From the NCBI GenBank assembly GCA_016800925.1, contig JABCPU010000252.1:36172-100171 (forward strand): 64,000 nucleotides of DNA, given 5' to 3'. Within the stretch, counting starts at the first letter, position 1. Each line of letters opens with the position of its first letter. Shown in pieces: positions 43,482 to 53,627 of this stretch. Made by a program: the position numbers and the translations under genes. Source of the DNA: Suillus spraguei (lineage: Eukaryota > Basidiomycota > Agaricomycetes > Boletales > Suillaceae). The notes beneath the pieces were generated by a model, which was not told the DNA's origin, searched no databases, and was given only the letters and a program-made list of their open reading frames with translations.

Positions 43482-46061
43482 TGTGTTTCTCATTATAGCG
43501 CTCAAATATCAACCCGATGGTGAAAGGTTGGTCAAAAGCGACTCTACATATTGTTCACGTGAATCAACGCGGATTGGACGCCTACTGATCCTCCTTTATA
43601 GCTGTTTGCATTTGGTGAGCTGACTGCTCTTCACTATAAACCCACATGCAACTTGATTGACGATGTATCTAGCCTTTATCATTCTCCCTCATCCAAGTTA
43701 CCTCGTATCCAACAGTCCGTTGGACAGTCCTGCTAGAAGATGCCTGTACTCCAGCCACTCAGCTGATACGCACAACAACTTTGTTTGTGAGTTTCAATCA
43801 TTTGTATCTTTATGGACTGCTCGATTCATGCTCTTCATTGTCTGTAGCTTCATATCTACCCCCAGAGGCTCCGCATCTGCAGATCTATTTGGATACAGTT
43901 GAGTTTGTTGTGCATTGTTTCACTATTCTAGCGGACTCAATTTCTAATAGCTACTCTTCAGTCTTGCGTTCATCTGTTCCTCACTCAAGATTCCGTTATG
44001 ATATAATTCCACATTTGTGCGATCTCCCAATCATTTGCCGGCATAGATAAGCCGCCCGCCGTGTGTCTCTTCCCTACTTCACATACCAACGATAATTTTT
44101 CATATCCAGCATTCCAAGGAGACATCACACATATTTTCATCGCCCCTGTCATATACCATACTTCTAATCTCAGATCCGATCATATCCGTCCAGATCCGAT
44201 CGTTTCCATATCCGTCCGGTCCACAGATCCTGTCCGGACCACCCTTCCGAATGTACTCACTTCTCGCACCTTAACTCCCTGGTGAACATCTGCGTCTATC
44301 TCCTTTCGTCATTTCTCCTACTACCGGTACTCCGGCTGTTTATATTTCCGTCCTGTGTTACTGATCCGTTTCCTGTGTTCATTTCCGATTCATGCTTACT
44401 GATCCACTGTGCAATAACTAATAGACTTCCGTTACACTTTGTACATAGCCCTCGGTCCCGGACTTGCTAATTATCCGTCTTAGATACTTACTGTATATAA
44501 ACCACTTGTAGATCTCCGTAGAACCTTAGTTCGAATATCATCTTAGATTCTACTCATCCTGCCTCCTCCGGACTTAAGCCACTCTCCGCTTTAAGTCACC
44601 TTCCGAGACTTAGGATTGACTCCTATAGTCTATACCTCCGACTCTATCTTCGGATAGTCCATCTCCGTTAGTTTCTAGTTAGGAACTCGTTCCGAAACTA
44701 GCCTTAATCTCTGTCCTCTCCTTACGTTCCGAATTACCTTCGGACGTATTATATCCGACACCTTCGGACACCCGGATCCGTCACGCAAACCCTTCTGGGT
44801 CTTCGGACGAATAACTCCTCCCTGAAATAAGGGGCATTACTCGAGAAAGGGGCACAGTGTACAAACTGAGGCCAAAGCCCTTCGGATCTCTCTACCCTTG
44901 AGTACAGTCTTAACAGCCCCGCATCAAACTCGATATCAACATTCTTCATCAAAGGGCACCCCACATGCTATGATGATAATACACAGTTCATGGATGGCTG
45001 ACGATGATGACGACGGTATTTATAGCAGGATATGCTGATCATCTTCTACTCATCCCAAAGCCAGACTCGCTTCGCACTCTCCGCTATCCCTCAAGAGCTG
45101 ATAGCTGATTTATCCCTGGGCATAATGTCTCGTTCAAAATGAGTGAGGCTTTTGTTCATGATATGCGGTACAATTAACGTGTGCCTTCTGTTCTATCTAA
45201 GTTCTAGAATCTGTGGTGATCAGTTTGCATTCCTTGATGCTTTGTGTCCTTACAGATTTGTGAGATTTTCGATCTTCTTATGCATAAAACTCATTGGACC
45301 ATACAGACCCTTCGCATCCACAAGCCATTTGGACTCATGCGCTTTGTGGGTGATCTATCCATATTCGCACGGCCACTGTTGGAGGCATATAATTGAAGCA
45401 AATAACAGTATGTCTCTCCTGTTTCGTGTTTCCAGCGATAATTCTTTGTGTTTAGCGTTTTTAGCACCCTGCATTTATCGACAGAGCGCATGGTATAAAG
45501 ACCTGCTGCGTGGCTGATGACAACAATGACGTTAGGAGAGAATAATATTGCACCCCGACTTTCCCAATGCCAGATTTGTTTCGCACTCTTTTCTACCACT
45601 TCAGGAACTGATAAGCAGAGTACTGTATTTCGTGAAATGCTAGTGATCTAGTTCTCAGTTCTTGATATCTGGTACGATCAGCTTCAAGACGAGATCATGC
45701 ACGGTGTGTACTGTACTATAATGAAATATGGTGTTGGCGGCATGGAATTTTCAAGAGCCTTTATCACCCTGATTCCATCTCAGCATATAGACCATACTGA
45801 GTCATATATGCATGCTATAACCCTGTATTGATCGACAGAGCGTGACATAGAGACTCACTGAGTGGCTGACAATGATCATGGCACTTGGATAAAATGATAC
45901 ACCCAAACGTCGTTTGTCACTGCTTCAAGAACCGATGGCTGTATTATTTTCTTGTTTGTAAACCATCTGGCTCTTGCAATATCTGGTATGATGCGTTGAA
46001 TCTGATTAGTGATAAGGATAAGGACTAAGATTACACACGGTGGCGGTTATCTATACAAAGG
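43482..46061 (+). pseudogene. Unrecognised multi-exon gene remnant (unit 4)
   Basis: The copy is interrupted by the LTR at 44147-44915. Patches match unit 2 and unit 1: 43640-44000 matches 950-1300, and the module occurs at about 44930-45150, 45460-45620 and 45820-45960. Around 45130-45400 is the counterpart of the KQFALFEALYPREF patch. Frames broken. The homology to unit 2 stops at about 46045, just before the second LINE. Confidence 0.42.
44147..44915. mobile_element. Solo LTR, family 2
   Basis: 769 bp, starts TGTCATATACC and ends CAGTCTTAACA, flanked by a 5-bp target duplication GCCCC (44142-44146 and 44916-44920). The empty site is TTTTCATTGCCCTGCATCG in units 1 and 3. Internally rich in TCCGATC/TCCGTC-type phrases, with a TATATAAACC box near 44495. 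A different family from both the 43001 LTR and the gypsy LTRs. Confidence 0.87.
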
Positions 46062-46238
46062 ATCGCTTCTTGGACCTGAACCAGGTGGCACCCCGACTAG
46101 GACCCCGGAAACCAACCGCCAACAATGCGCTCAACAGCGCTAAGGACGCCCAGAGGCGCCCCAGCGGTCACCAGGACACCAGACAAACCGCCAAAACCCT
46201 AGACCAAGAACCAAGAACGAAGCAACAAAGCAAACAAA

Positions 46239-48104
46239 ATGCCAACAATCAACTCAACGAGCCCGGTCACCACGACAACCACAGGTAGGGCCAACCGACG
46301 GACAGCAGCTGATAAACCTTTGCTTTCAACCAGTAGACCCATACAAGACCACATATCGGGCACAGGAATGAAGACAGATGTTGTCAACCTGAACACAGCA
46401 CGAAAAATCTTGTCCATGCACGGTCTCGTAATGCCAACAGCCGGTAGCATGTTGCAATCAATCTCGGTAGCTTTATTCGAATTTAGTATCACAGCAAATC
46501 TAGGCGCCACACATACTGACATACTACGAGCAATTGCACTAATAATACAGGAAGTCGATATGGAAATAAACACGGAAAACATCATAGAAAAAGTCAAAGC
46601 CCTAATAGGCGGACCGATTGCGACCCTAGACGAGAAAGTCGAGACATTAACAGAAACAATAGACGCGCAAAAGAAAACAATAGAGTCGATGATGGAGGTA
46701 CGCACCAACTTGAAATCATCAGCGGAAGATTTGGGAAAGATAGCTGGAAACATGAAGAGCACAACGCCACAAAGAACGAGTGATGAACGGTCTGACGGAC
46801 CACGAACGTTTGCAGACGCAGCCAAAACTAACATCCCTGCCCCACTAACGAAGGTACTAGCGAGAAGCGAGACACAGGCAAGGCAGATCCTAGTCGGCAG
46901 ACGATCACAGCTCTTCGCCAACTCTCTGAAAGACCTAACGGAGGCGCAACTAGTAGCAAAGGCCACCTTAGCAGTGGAGCAAATGTCAAAGGAGAAAGTC
47001 GTACTTCCAACATCAATCAACTTCATCTCAGCACGCCGTCTCCCTCATGGAGGAGTCCTTTACGAGCTCAACTCACCCGAGGCAGCAGAGTGGTTCAACG
47101 TGGCAGCAAACCGAGGATACTTCCTGGAACACTTCGGAGCGGAAATAGTGATCAAGGAGCGAACGCACAACGTTATAGTGGAAAATGTACCAGTAACCTT
47201 TGTACCCAACAACCCAGCAGCACTAGCGGACGTCGAGAAGAAGGCGGGCTTGAAACCAAAAACGATTAGCAAGGCGCGATACATCAAACCGGAAGCAAGG
47301 CGCAAACCAGGACAACGAACAGCCCACATAATAGTGACCTTTAACTCCAAGGAGGGAGCAAATCGAGCCATCAAGTTCGGCCTGACAATCGAAGGTAAGA
47401 AAGTATATGGAAGAAAGCTAATACCAGAACCGACCAGATGCCTCAAATGCCACTCGTTCGAAAACACTCACATGGCCGCAGAATGCCCACAGGAACAGGA
47501 GACGTGCGGTACATGCGGGGAACACCACCGAACAGCCGCGTGCCAAGTCACAGATCAAAACGAGTTCTTCTGCAGGAACTGCAAAGTGAAGGGCCACGCG
47601 GCCTGGAGTCGACAATGCCCGACGTTCACGAAGAAGTGGGATGGACGCAAGAACCGCAATGAAGACGCTAAGTACCGATTTTTCCTCACAGAAGACCCTC
47701 TTACCTGGGAACCACTAACGAGTCAAAATTTTGAAGAGAACAACGAGACAGCCCCAATATGGCAGCAAGCGACGGAGGATCATCAACCACAACGATACCC
47801 ACCACCAAGAAACAGAGCGGAACATGGATGGCCCACCAACAACAACAACAACCAAGAACGCGAGGAACGGAACCTCAACAACAGGAACGCCAACCGAATC
47901 CCATTGGGAGGTCAATCCCGAATCCCAGAAGCATGGCAGATGACAAGACCTCAAGCAGACCACCGAACACAATGGAAACCACCCACCCAAGAAGAGACCG
48001 AAACGCAATCAACACCTCCAAGATGGTCTAGCTCCCCTTACGGCTCCCCCCACGAACCCTACAGCCCACAAAGAGGGTGGGACCAGGACCATGCCGGAAA
48101 CTAG
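46239..48104 (+). CDS. LINE copy 2 ORF1, Gag-like zinc-knuckle protein
   Basis: 621 aa from a true ATG (MPTINSTSPVTTTTTG), ending in TAG. Same architecture as the ORF1 at 38486-40309: a helical N-terminal part, SARRLPHGGVLYELNS in the middle, then three zinc knuckles from about residue 400 (CLKCHSFENTHMAAEC, CGTCGEHHRTAAC, CRNCKVKGHAAWSRQC), and a Gln/Asn/Pro-rich tail. The frame is intact. TAG is followed after two bases by the ORF2 ATG. Expected role: binding the LINE transcript. Confidence 0.88.
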   Translation: MPTINSTSPVTTTTTGRANRRTAADKPLLSTSRPIQDHISGTGMKTDVVNLNTARKILSMHGLVMPTAGSMLQSISVALFEFSITANLGATHTDILRAIALIIQEVDMEINTENIIEKVKALIGGPIATLDEKVETLTETIDAQKKTIESMMEVRTNLKSSAEDLGKIAGNMKSTTPQRTSDERSDGPRTFADAAKTNIPAPLTKVLARSETQARQILVGRRSQLFANSLKDLTEAQLVAKATLAVEQMSKEKVVLPTSINFISARRLPHGGVLYELNSPEAAEWFNVAANRGYFLEHFGAEIVIKERTHNVIVENVPVTFVPNNPAALADVEKKAGLKPKTISKARYIKPEARRKPGQRTAHIIVTFNSKEGANRAIKFGLTIEGKKVYGRKLIPEPTRCLKCHSFENTHMAAECPQEQETCGTCGEHHRTAACQVTDQNEFFCRNCKVKGHAAWSRQCPTFTKKWDGRKNRNEDAKYRFFLTEDPLTWEPLTSQNFEENNETAPIWQQATEDHQPQRYPPPRNRAEHGWPTNNNNNQEREERNLNNRNANRIPLGGQSRIPEAWQMTRPQADHRTQWKPPTQEETETQSTPPRWSSSPYGSPHEPYSPQRGWDQDHAGN

Positions 48105-48106
48105 TG

Positions 48107-51100
48107 ATGGATGACGCCGACAACACACACCAAGAACGCGAAGACTTGAAAATCTGGCAGCAAAACCTTCGGAAATCCAACAACGCATGGGAGCACATGC
48201 TGAAAAACTTAAACCCGCACGTATACGATATAGCGTGCATCCAAGAACCATATCTCAACCCCGTGAATCTTGCTAACGCCTCCAATCTAAGACAGTTCTG
48301 GGACGTAATCTACCCAACGGACCACCACGCAAACCCAGGACGATCACAGACGATAATCCTAGTCAACAAGAGACTATTGAAAAACAATTGGCACATTATA
48401 CCACTCAAGTCAGCGAATGCTATGGCGATAGAGCTAACGGGGGCTTTCGGCAAGGTGCGTATCTACAACATATATAACCCCTGCGATAGCGATAGCACAC
48501 TCCACTTCATGGAGAGGCACATGGTGTCTGAACGAAACTCCCAGAGACATCGCACGCAGCAGCGAATTGCTCAAGGCGACAACACTGTATATAATGAACA
48601 TATAATCTGGCTAGGCGATTTCAATCGCCACCACCCAATGTGGGAAATGCAAAATAATGTACATCTCTTCACCGCGGCGAACTTAGACGCCGCGGGAGTA
48701 CTGATAAACCTTCTATCACTATATAACTTAGTCCAGGTCCTCCCCCCAAACATAGCCACTCTAGAGGCATCAAACACCAAAAACTTAACGCGCCCAGACA
48801 ATGTATTTTGTTCAGCAGATCTTGAGTACTCGTTCACGCAGTGCAGTGTAGAGTACCAGCTACGCCCAGTAGTAACTGACCATTTCCCCATAATTAGTAC
48901 CATCAACCTCCAACCAGAACGAATTGAAACCAGCCCCAAGCGCAACTTCAGAGACACGGACTGGGAAGAGTTCCGGGAGGTCCTTGAAACTAAACTAGAC
49001 GACATCCCACAGGCAACGGAAATCAAGACACGAGAACAGTTCGACGAGGCGTTCAAGGCACTCACAACAAGCATTGCTGAAACAGTAGAGAAGTGCGTAC
49101 CGAAGACCAAACCATCCCCGTACGCGAAGAGATGGTGGTCGAAGGAACTGGACACCGAACGAAAAGCAACACACAAACTAGGAAGGATATCAAGAAAGAA
49201 ATTAGCGAGACGAAACGACCCAGTGCACGAGGAATATAGAATCGCACGAAACCGATTCTCAGAAAGTATCAAGCGAGCGAAGACAAACCATTGGACAGAA
49301 TGGTTAGAGGAACTGACATTCACAGGAGTATGGACCTTTCATAGATATGTAGCAGGCGACCCTTCCGACCAGATACACACAAGGATCAAAACCCTCCAAG
49401 ACCTGAGGGCAAACAATCAGGACAACACGATGCAAGATAACACCCGAAAGAGCGAGCTACTTTACGAGGTATTCTTCAGAACGCCGCCAGACGATGACCA
49501 AGTGAACCCGGACTTCGACTACGACCCTCCAATATGTGAATTCAGACCAATCACGAACCAGCAAGTACACAGAGCAATCGCGAAACTATCACCATTCAAA
49601 GCCCCAGGACCCAATGGGATAAGCAACGTAGTATTCATGAAATGCGCTGACCTTCTTGTACCATTCATGGCACCAATATACAGAGCTACGTTCACCCTCG
49701 AAGTGTACCCGAACGAATGGAAATGTTCCTCGACGATCGTACTCAGGAAGCCAGGAAGGCCAGACTACAGTGTCCCGAAGGCATATAGACCGATAACGCT
49801 ATTAGACACGATGGCTAAGATCCTTTCATCATGTGTTGCCGATGATCTAACATATATTGCAGAAGAACACCATCTATTACCCCCAACCCACTTCGGCGGT
49901 CGACCGGGACGATCAACGGTAGACTCCCTCCACCTGCTAACTAAGTTCATAACAGATTCCTGGGCGTCGAAAACAAACAACCACGTTTCCCTACTCTTCC
50001 TTGACGTAAAGGTGGCCTTCCCGAGCGTGGTAGCAAGCAAGCTACTACACAACCTCAGAAAAGCAAGAATACCAAAGGAATATGTAGATTGGTACAAACG
50101 AAGACTGGACAACAGAACGACGCATCTCTTTTTCGACGACTACCAGTCAAACTTGTTCAATGTGTCAGATGGACTAGACCAGGGATGTCTGCTATCCCCA
50201 ATGGGCTTCATCTTCTACAACGCACCAGTCCTGCGAGTCGCAGACCCGAGACCCAGCAAAGGAGAACTGAGTCTAGGATTCATCGATGATGTAGCGCTAA
50301 TAGCAAGAGGGCGCTCATACGAGGAATCAAACGCAAAGGTCAAAAACATGATGGAAAAGCAAGGAGGTGCACTTGACTGGAGCGAGGAATACAACGCTGA
50401 GTTTGAGCTAGACAAAACCGCACTAATTTGTCTTTCCAGGATATGAGTTCGAAGCACCGAAAACCCCAACAAGACAGTCCCTATGCCACGAGTACCCATC
50501 ACCATCCGCGATCACACAATCCAACCTTCGAAGTCGCACAAATTTCTAGGAATCATCATCGACGAAAATCTAAACTTCAAGGAGCAGGCGGCCCACGCAC
50601 TGGCCAAAGGAACGAAGTACGCGCTAGCATGTAGCCGGATGATACGTCCGACGAAGGGAATACACGGGAAACTGATGAAAAAACTGTATGAGGGAGTAAT
50701 CGTCCCGAAGATGTTGTACGCCGCAGATGTGTGGTGCGCAGGTCTAGTAGAAAAGGGGAGGGGGAAAAGGGGGAAAGGGCGAGGAGCAAGAGGCTTCGCC
50801 TCGCAGATGGTGCGAGTGCAGAGAATGGCAACCATATCAATTGCGGGAGGACTAAGATCAAGTCCCACAGACATGCTAGACGCGCACGCTAATGTACTAC
50901 CTTTTCAGCAGACTCTTCGAAAAGCGTGCTACAGAGCCACGCTCAGAATGGCGACACTCCCACAGAAACATCCACTAGCCAAGGGAATCAAGAACGCATA
51001 CGATTACGGCAAAGAGAGAGATTTTAAGGGGAAAAAACGCTATCCATCCCCACTGCATAAGCTGATGTACGAATTCAGGATCAACCCATTGACGGTGGAA

Positions 51101-51594
51101 AAGATAGACCCAGTCAGACACTACCCCAAGTGGGAGCCGGATGTAGACATCCACATAGCGGAGAAGGCCGAGACAGCAAAGATAGAAGACGGACTCGCCG
51201 ATGAAACCTAAGGGTGTACTCAGACGGGTCAATGGTGGATGGGGGAGTTGGAGGAGCAGCAGTGGTCATGAGAGGCAACGAAGTGATAGGAAGCAAGAGG
51301 TTTCACTTGGGGAGCAACCGCGAGCATACGGTCTATGAAGCAGAGTTGGTGGGGATGATATTAGCAGTACAACTGCTGAAGGAGATGGGGGGAAGAAGGG
51401 GCACCATATCCCTAGGTGTCGACAATCAGGCAGCGATAAGAGCAACCGAAGCTTTCCGCTCACAGCCAGGACACTACCTCATGGACCAATTCCACGATGA
51501 TCTTAGAAGACTCATCCCTGAGCACGACGAAAGAAAACTCAAAGTCAGATGGACACCAGGCCATGTAGGGATACCAGGGAATGAAGAGGCAGAC
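48107..51594 (+). pseudogene. LINE copy 2 ORF2, interrupted and truncated
   Basis: Starts at the ATG at 48107 (MDDADNTHQERED), two bases after the ORF1 stop. Endonuclease (IWLGDFNRHHPMWE) and reverse transcriptase (FLDVKVAFPSVV, GLDQGCLLSP, FIDDVALIA) are readable up to an in-frame TGA at 50444-50446, which aligns with an Arg of copy 1. The same frame then continues (ITIRDHTIQPSKSHKFLGII onward) to a stop at 51209-51211. A one-base shift leads to the RNase H start VYSDGSMVDGG at 51214, which runs to VGIPGNEEAD and is cut by the LTR. So there is one nonsense change, one frameshift and one truncation. Confidence 0.9.
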
Positions 51595-52069
51595 TGTTAC
51601 GAACTGGGGTGGCGTCACCAGCGACAGTGAAAAGACACAGACGGTCTGCTGGGAGTTCTTTCAATGTTCAAAAGAGAACAAGGTGAAAGTACAAGGAACA
51701 CGTTCCGAGTATGATCAAGGGTTCAGCCTCAAAGACAAGTCTAAGAGGTATCCGCGAGAATAGAGACTAAGGCTAAGGAGTGCTTAGACTTAGAGACGAT
51801 TCAAGATGACTTAGGTTGGAGACCTAAGCGAAGGAGATTCCAGGTAAAACCCAGTAAGATTAAAGTAGTGAATCTACTACAAGTACACTGTGCTTAAATA
51901 GGCCAATATGTGCGCACAGACCAAGAGAGACGTGAGAATGTAAGTGCGTATCCAAAGAAGGAAGGCAACTTATAGTACAGATGCGTTGAGCATATGAGTC
52001 AGAGTCATGTTACGTAATATACAAGGTAAGTGAAGTAGAAAATGAATAGGGGCACGTACAATTGTAACA
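51595..52069 (-). repeat. Gypsy 3' LTR
   Basis: 475 bp, TGTTACGAAC...CTAGT-free body...GTAACA on the plus strand. Differs from the right LTR mostly by single-base insertions and C/T changes. Its outer edge is the RNase H domain of LINE copy 2. Confidence 0.93.
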
Positions 52070-52072
52070 TTA

Positions 52073-52082
52073 CCCCCTTTTT
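52073..52082 (-). other. Polypurine tract
   Basis: On the minus strand AAAAAGGGGG followed by TAA and the LTR end TGTTAC; the expected place for plus-strand priming, confirming that the left LTR is the 3' LTR. Confidence 0.7.
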
Positions 52083-52101
52083 ACACGTAAAGTCACCGAC
52101 T

Positions 52102-53571
52102 TTACTCATCTTGATTCGCATAGTAGACTGGGTCATCGCTAAACTCGTAGTCTTCATCAGCAAACGATCCACTCCTCATATACTCAGCTTCTTCAAGACC
52201 AGCTCGTCGTTTAGAGTCTCTCCTCTTTTCTGCTTGAATACGTTCATCGTCGAGCTGTTTCTCCCAAGTACGAAGTGCGTCATAAAATCCTTCGTCCTTC
52301 CATGTTAACTCGAAGGGGGGAGGTCCGACTCGTTTAGGACAGTAGATGGACAAGTGAGTGGGTGACCAATATCTGCAAACCTTGCACTGATATTCCGCAC
52401 AATTCTTTTGACGATGTCCTAGCAATCCACAGACGCGGCACTTCATATTCTCGTCAGGGTTGGAATGGACTTTGCGTAAGGGTGACGGAGAAATGATGGG
52501 CGTAGGACTAGTGGATCTGGCGCGCTTCTTTCCCTTATTCTTCTTCATACGTTTTAAGGCGAGGGTGTTGTTACGCTTGAGTTGTGCTTGCTGAGCAGGG
52601 GACAAAGTGTATGCCGACATGGGGAGATCCGGGGTGACATCTCGTTCAGCGATTGTAAGAAGTTCGGCTGGGGAAGAAGGAGAAGTGATACCAAAGTCTT
52701 TTACTAAGACTGGTGAGACGGGATCCATAGGACCGAATGATGATGGGATGGACATAGGGGGATGGATATGGAGGTCGCGAAGTCGAGGACCGAGTGTTAC
52801 CAACTCGGTAGCAGGGATGCCTAATAGTTTAGCAGCCTCGCATTGCTCCTTCGTGCAGGGTTCATACAACCAATCAGGGCAATCAAGAGAGGTCGTAACG
52901 GGATGTGGTAAGGTTGATTGTTCGATGGGAGATGGCGTTCGAGGAGATGCAAGGTTCGACTGTGTTTGTTGTAGGTCAGTGATAGCTTCTTCTACTAGAT
53001 TTTTAGCCGCTCTGGTTTCAGCGACTGATTGCTGGATTGTGTTGACAACCGTATTGGTGAGTTGTCCGATCTCTTGGACAGCAGTATATAGGCCAGTAAA
53101 GGCGTCAAGACTAGAATAAACACGCGAAGATGAGGGTGCTGGAATAGGAAGTGGCGTATCTTCCTGCGGAGAGGGAGGTCGAGCAACGCCTGCTCGACGT
53201 TCGGCAATGATATGAATAGCTTCTTCAACATCATTTTTAAAAGAATTGGGAAACAGCAACATAGCGTAAGCACGAATGCGTTTTTGAAGATGTAAGAAGC
53301 GATGTCGGTATATGGCTTCTGTAATATCCTTGGCGGTGACTTCGATGAGCGCTGCGGTGCGGATGATGTTAACGAGGAGTAAGGCGGGGAAAGCGCCTCA
53401 TTCAGTAAGAATTCTTTCGATTTCAAGGGCATGTCCCTCGCAGAGGATGGCGGCTTCGATGTAAGAGGTGTTATCAATTTCAGCGGTGAGATTTCCGTAT
53501 TGTTCGGCTTCAGAGTCAGAGTCATTGTTGGCAACAGTGACGGGGGTGATGTATGCAGTGGGGAAAGACAT
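52102..53571 (-). pseudogene. Gypsy extra ORF downstream of the chromodomain, zinc-knuckle protein
   Basis: From the ATG at 53571 (MSFPTAYITPVTV) to the stop at 52102, about 489 codons in one frame, broken only by TGA at 53398-53400. The inverted copy at 59288-60712 has AGA (Arg) at this position. Helical N-terminal half (LHLQKRIRAYAMLLFPNSF), a Pro/Ser-rich middle, then a double knuckle CRVCGLLGHRQKNC-AEYQCKVC followed by HLSIYCPKR, and an acidic tail (FADEDYEFSDDPV). The motif resembles a protein seen repeatedly in basidiomycete genomes. Its place after the integrase is where envelope-like or extra ORFs occur in some gypsy elements, but it has no membrane anchor and looks RNA-binding. Role unknown. 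Confidence 0.7.
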
Positions 53572-53627
53572 TGAAGATTGTTTGTAGTTGATCAAGTGCT
53601 AATGCGGGTTGATTGACTGAAGGATGA

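Larger units (their letters stand above)
46062..51594 (+). mobile_element. LINE copy 2, same family, 3' part missing
   Basis: Starts with the family 5' end (ATCGCTTCTTGGACCTGAACC), has a 177-nt leader, ORF1 and most of ORF2, and stops inside the RNase H domain, where an LTR begins at 51595. No poly(A) tail, 3' UTR or target duplication can be found, and the missing 3' part does not reappear beyond the gypsy element. Protein similarity to LINE copy 1 is strong but far from identical, so the two are different subfamilies. Confidence 0.9.

Noticed and set aside
1..46061. A working P450 biosynthetic gene cluster
   Set aside because: All P450 copies are truncated or frameshifted, none has the heme-Cys motif, and no core biosynthetic enzyme is present.
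46199..47026. 275-codon minus-strand frame opposite LINE ORF1
   Set aside because: Antisense shadow; the plus-strand frame has conserved zinc knuckles and a matching relative.
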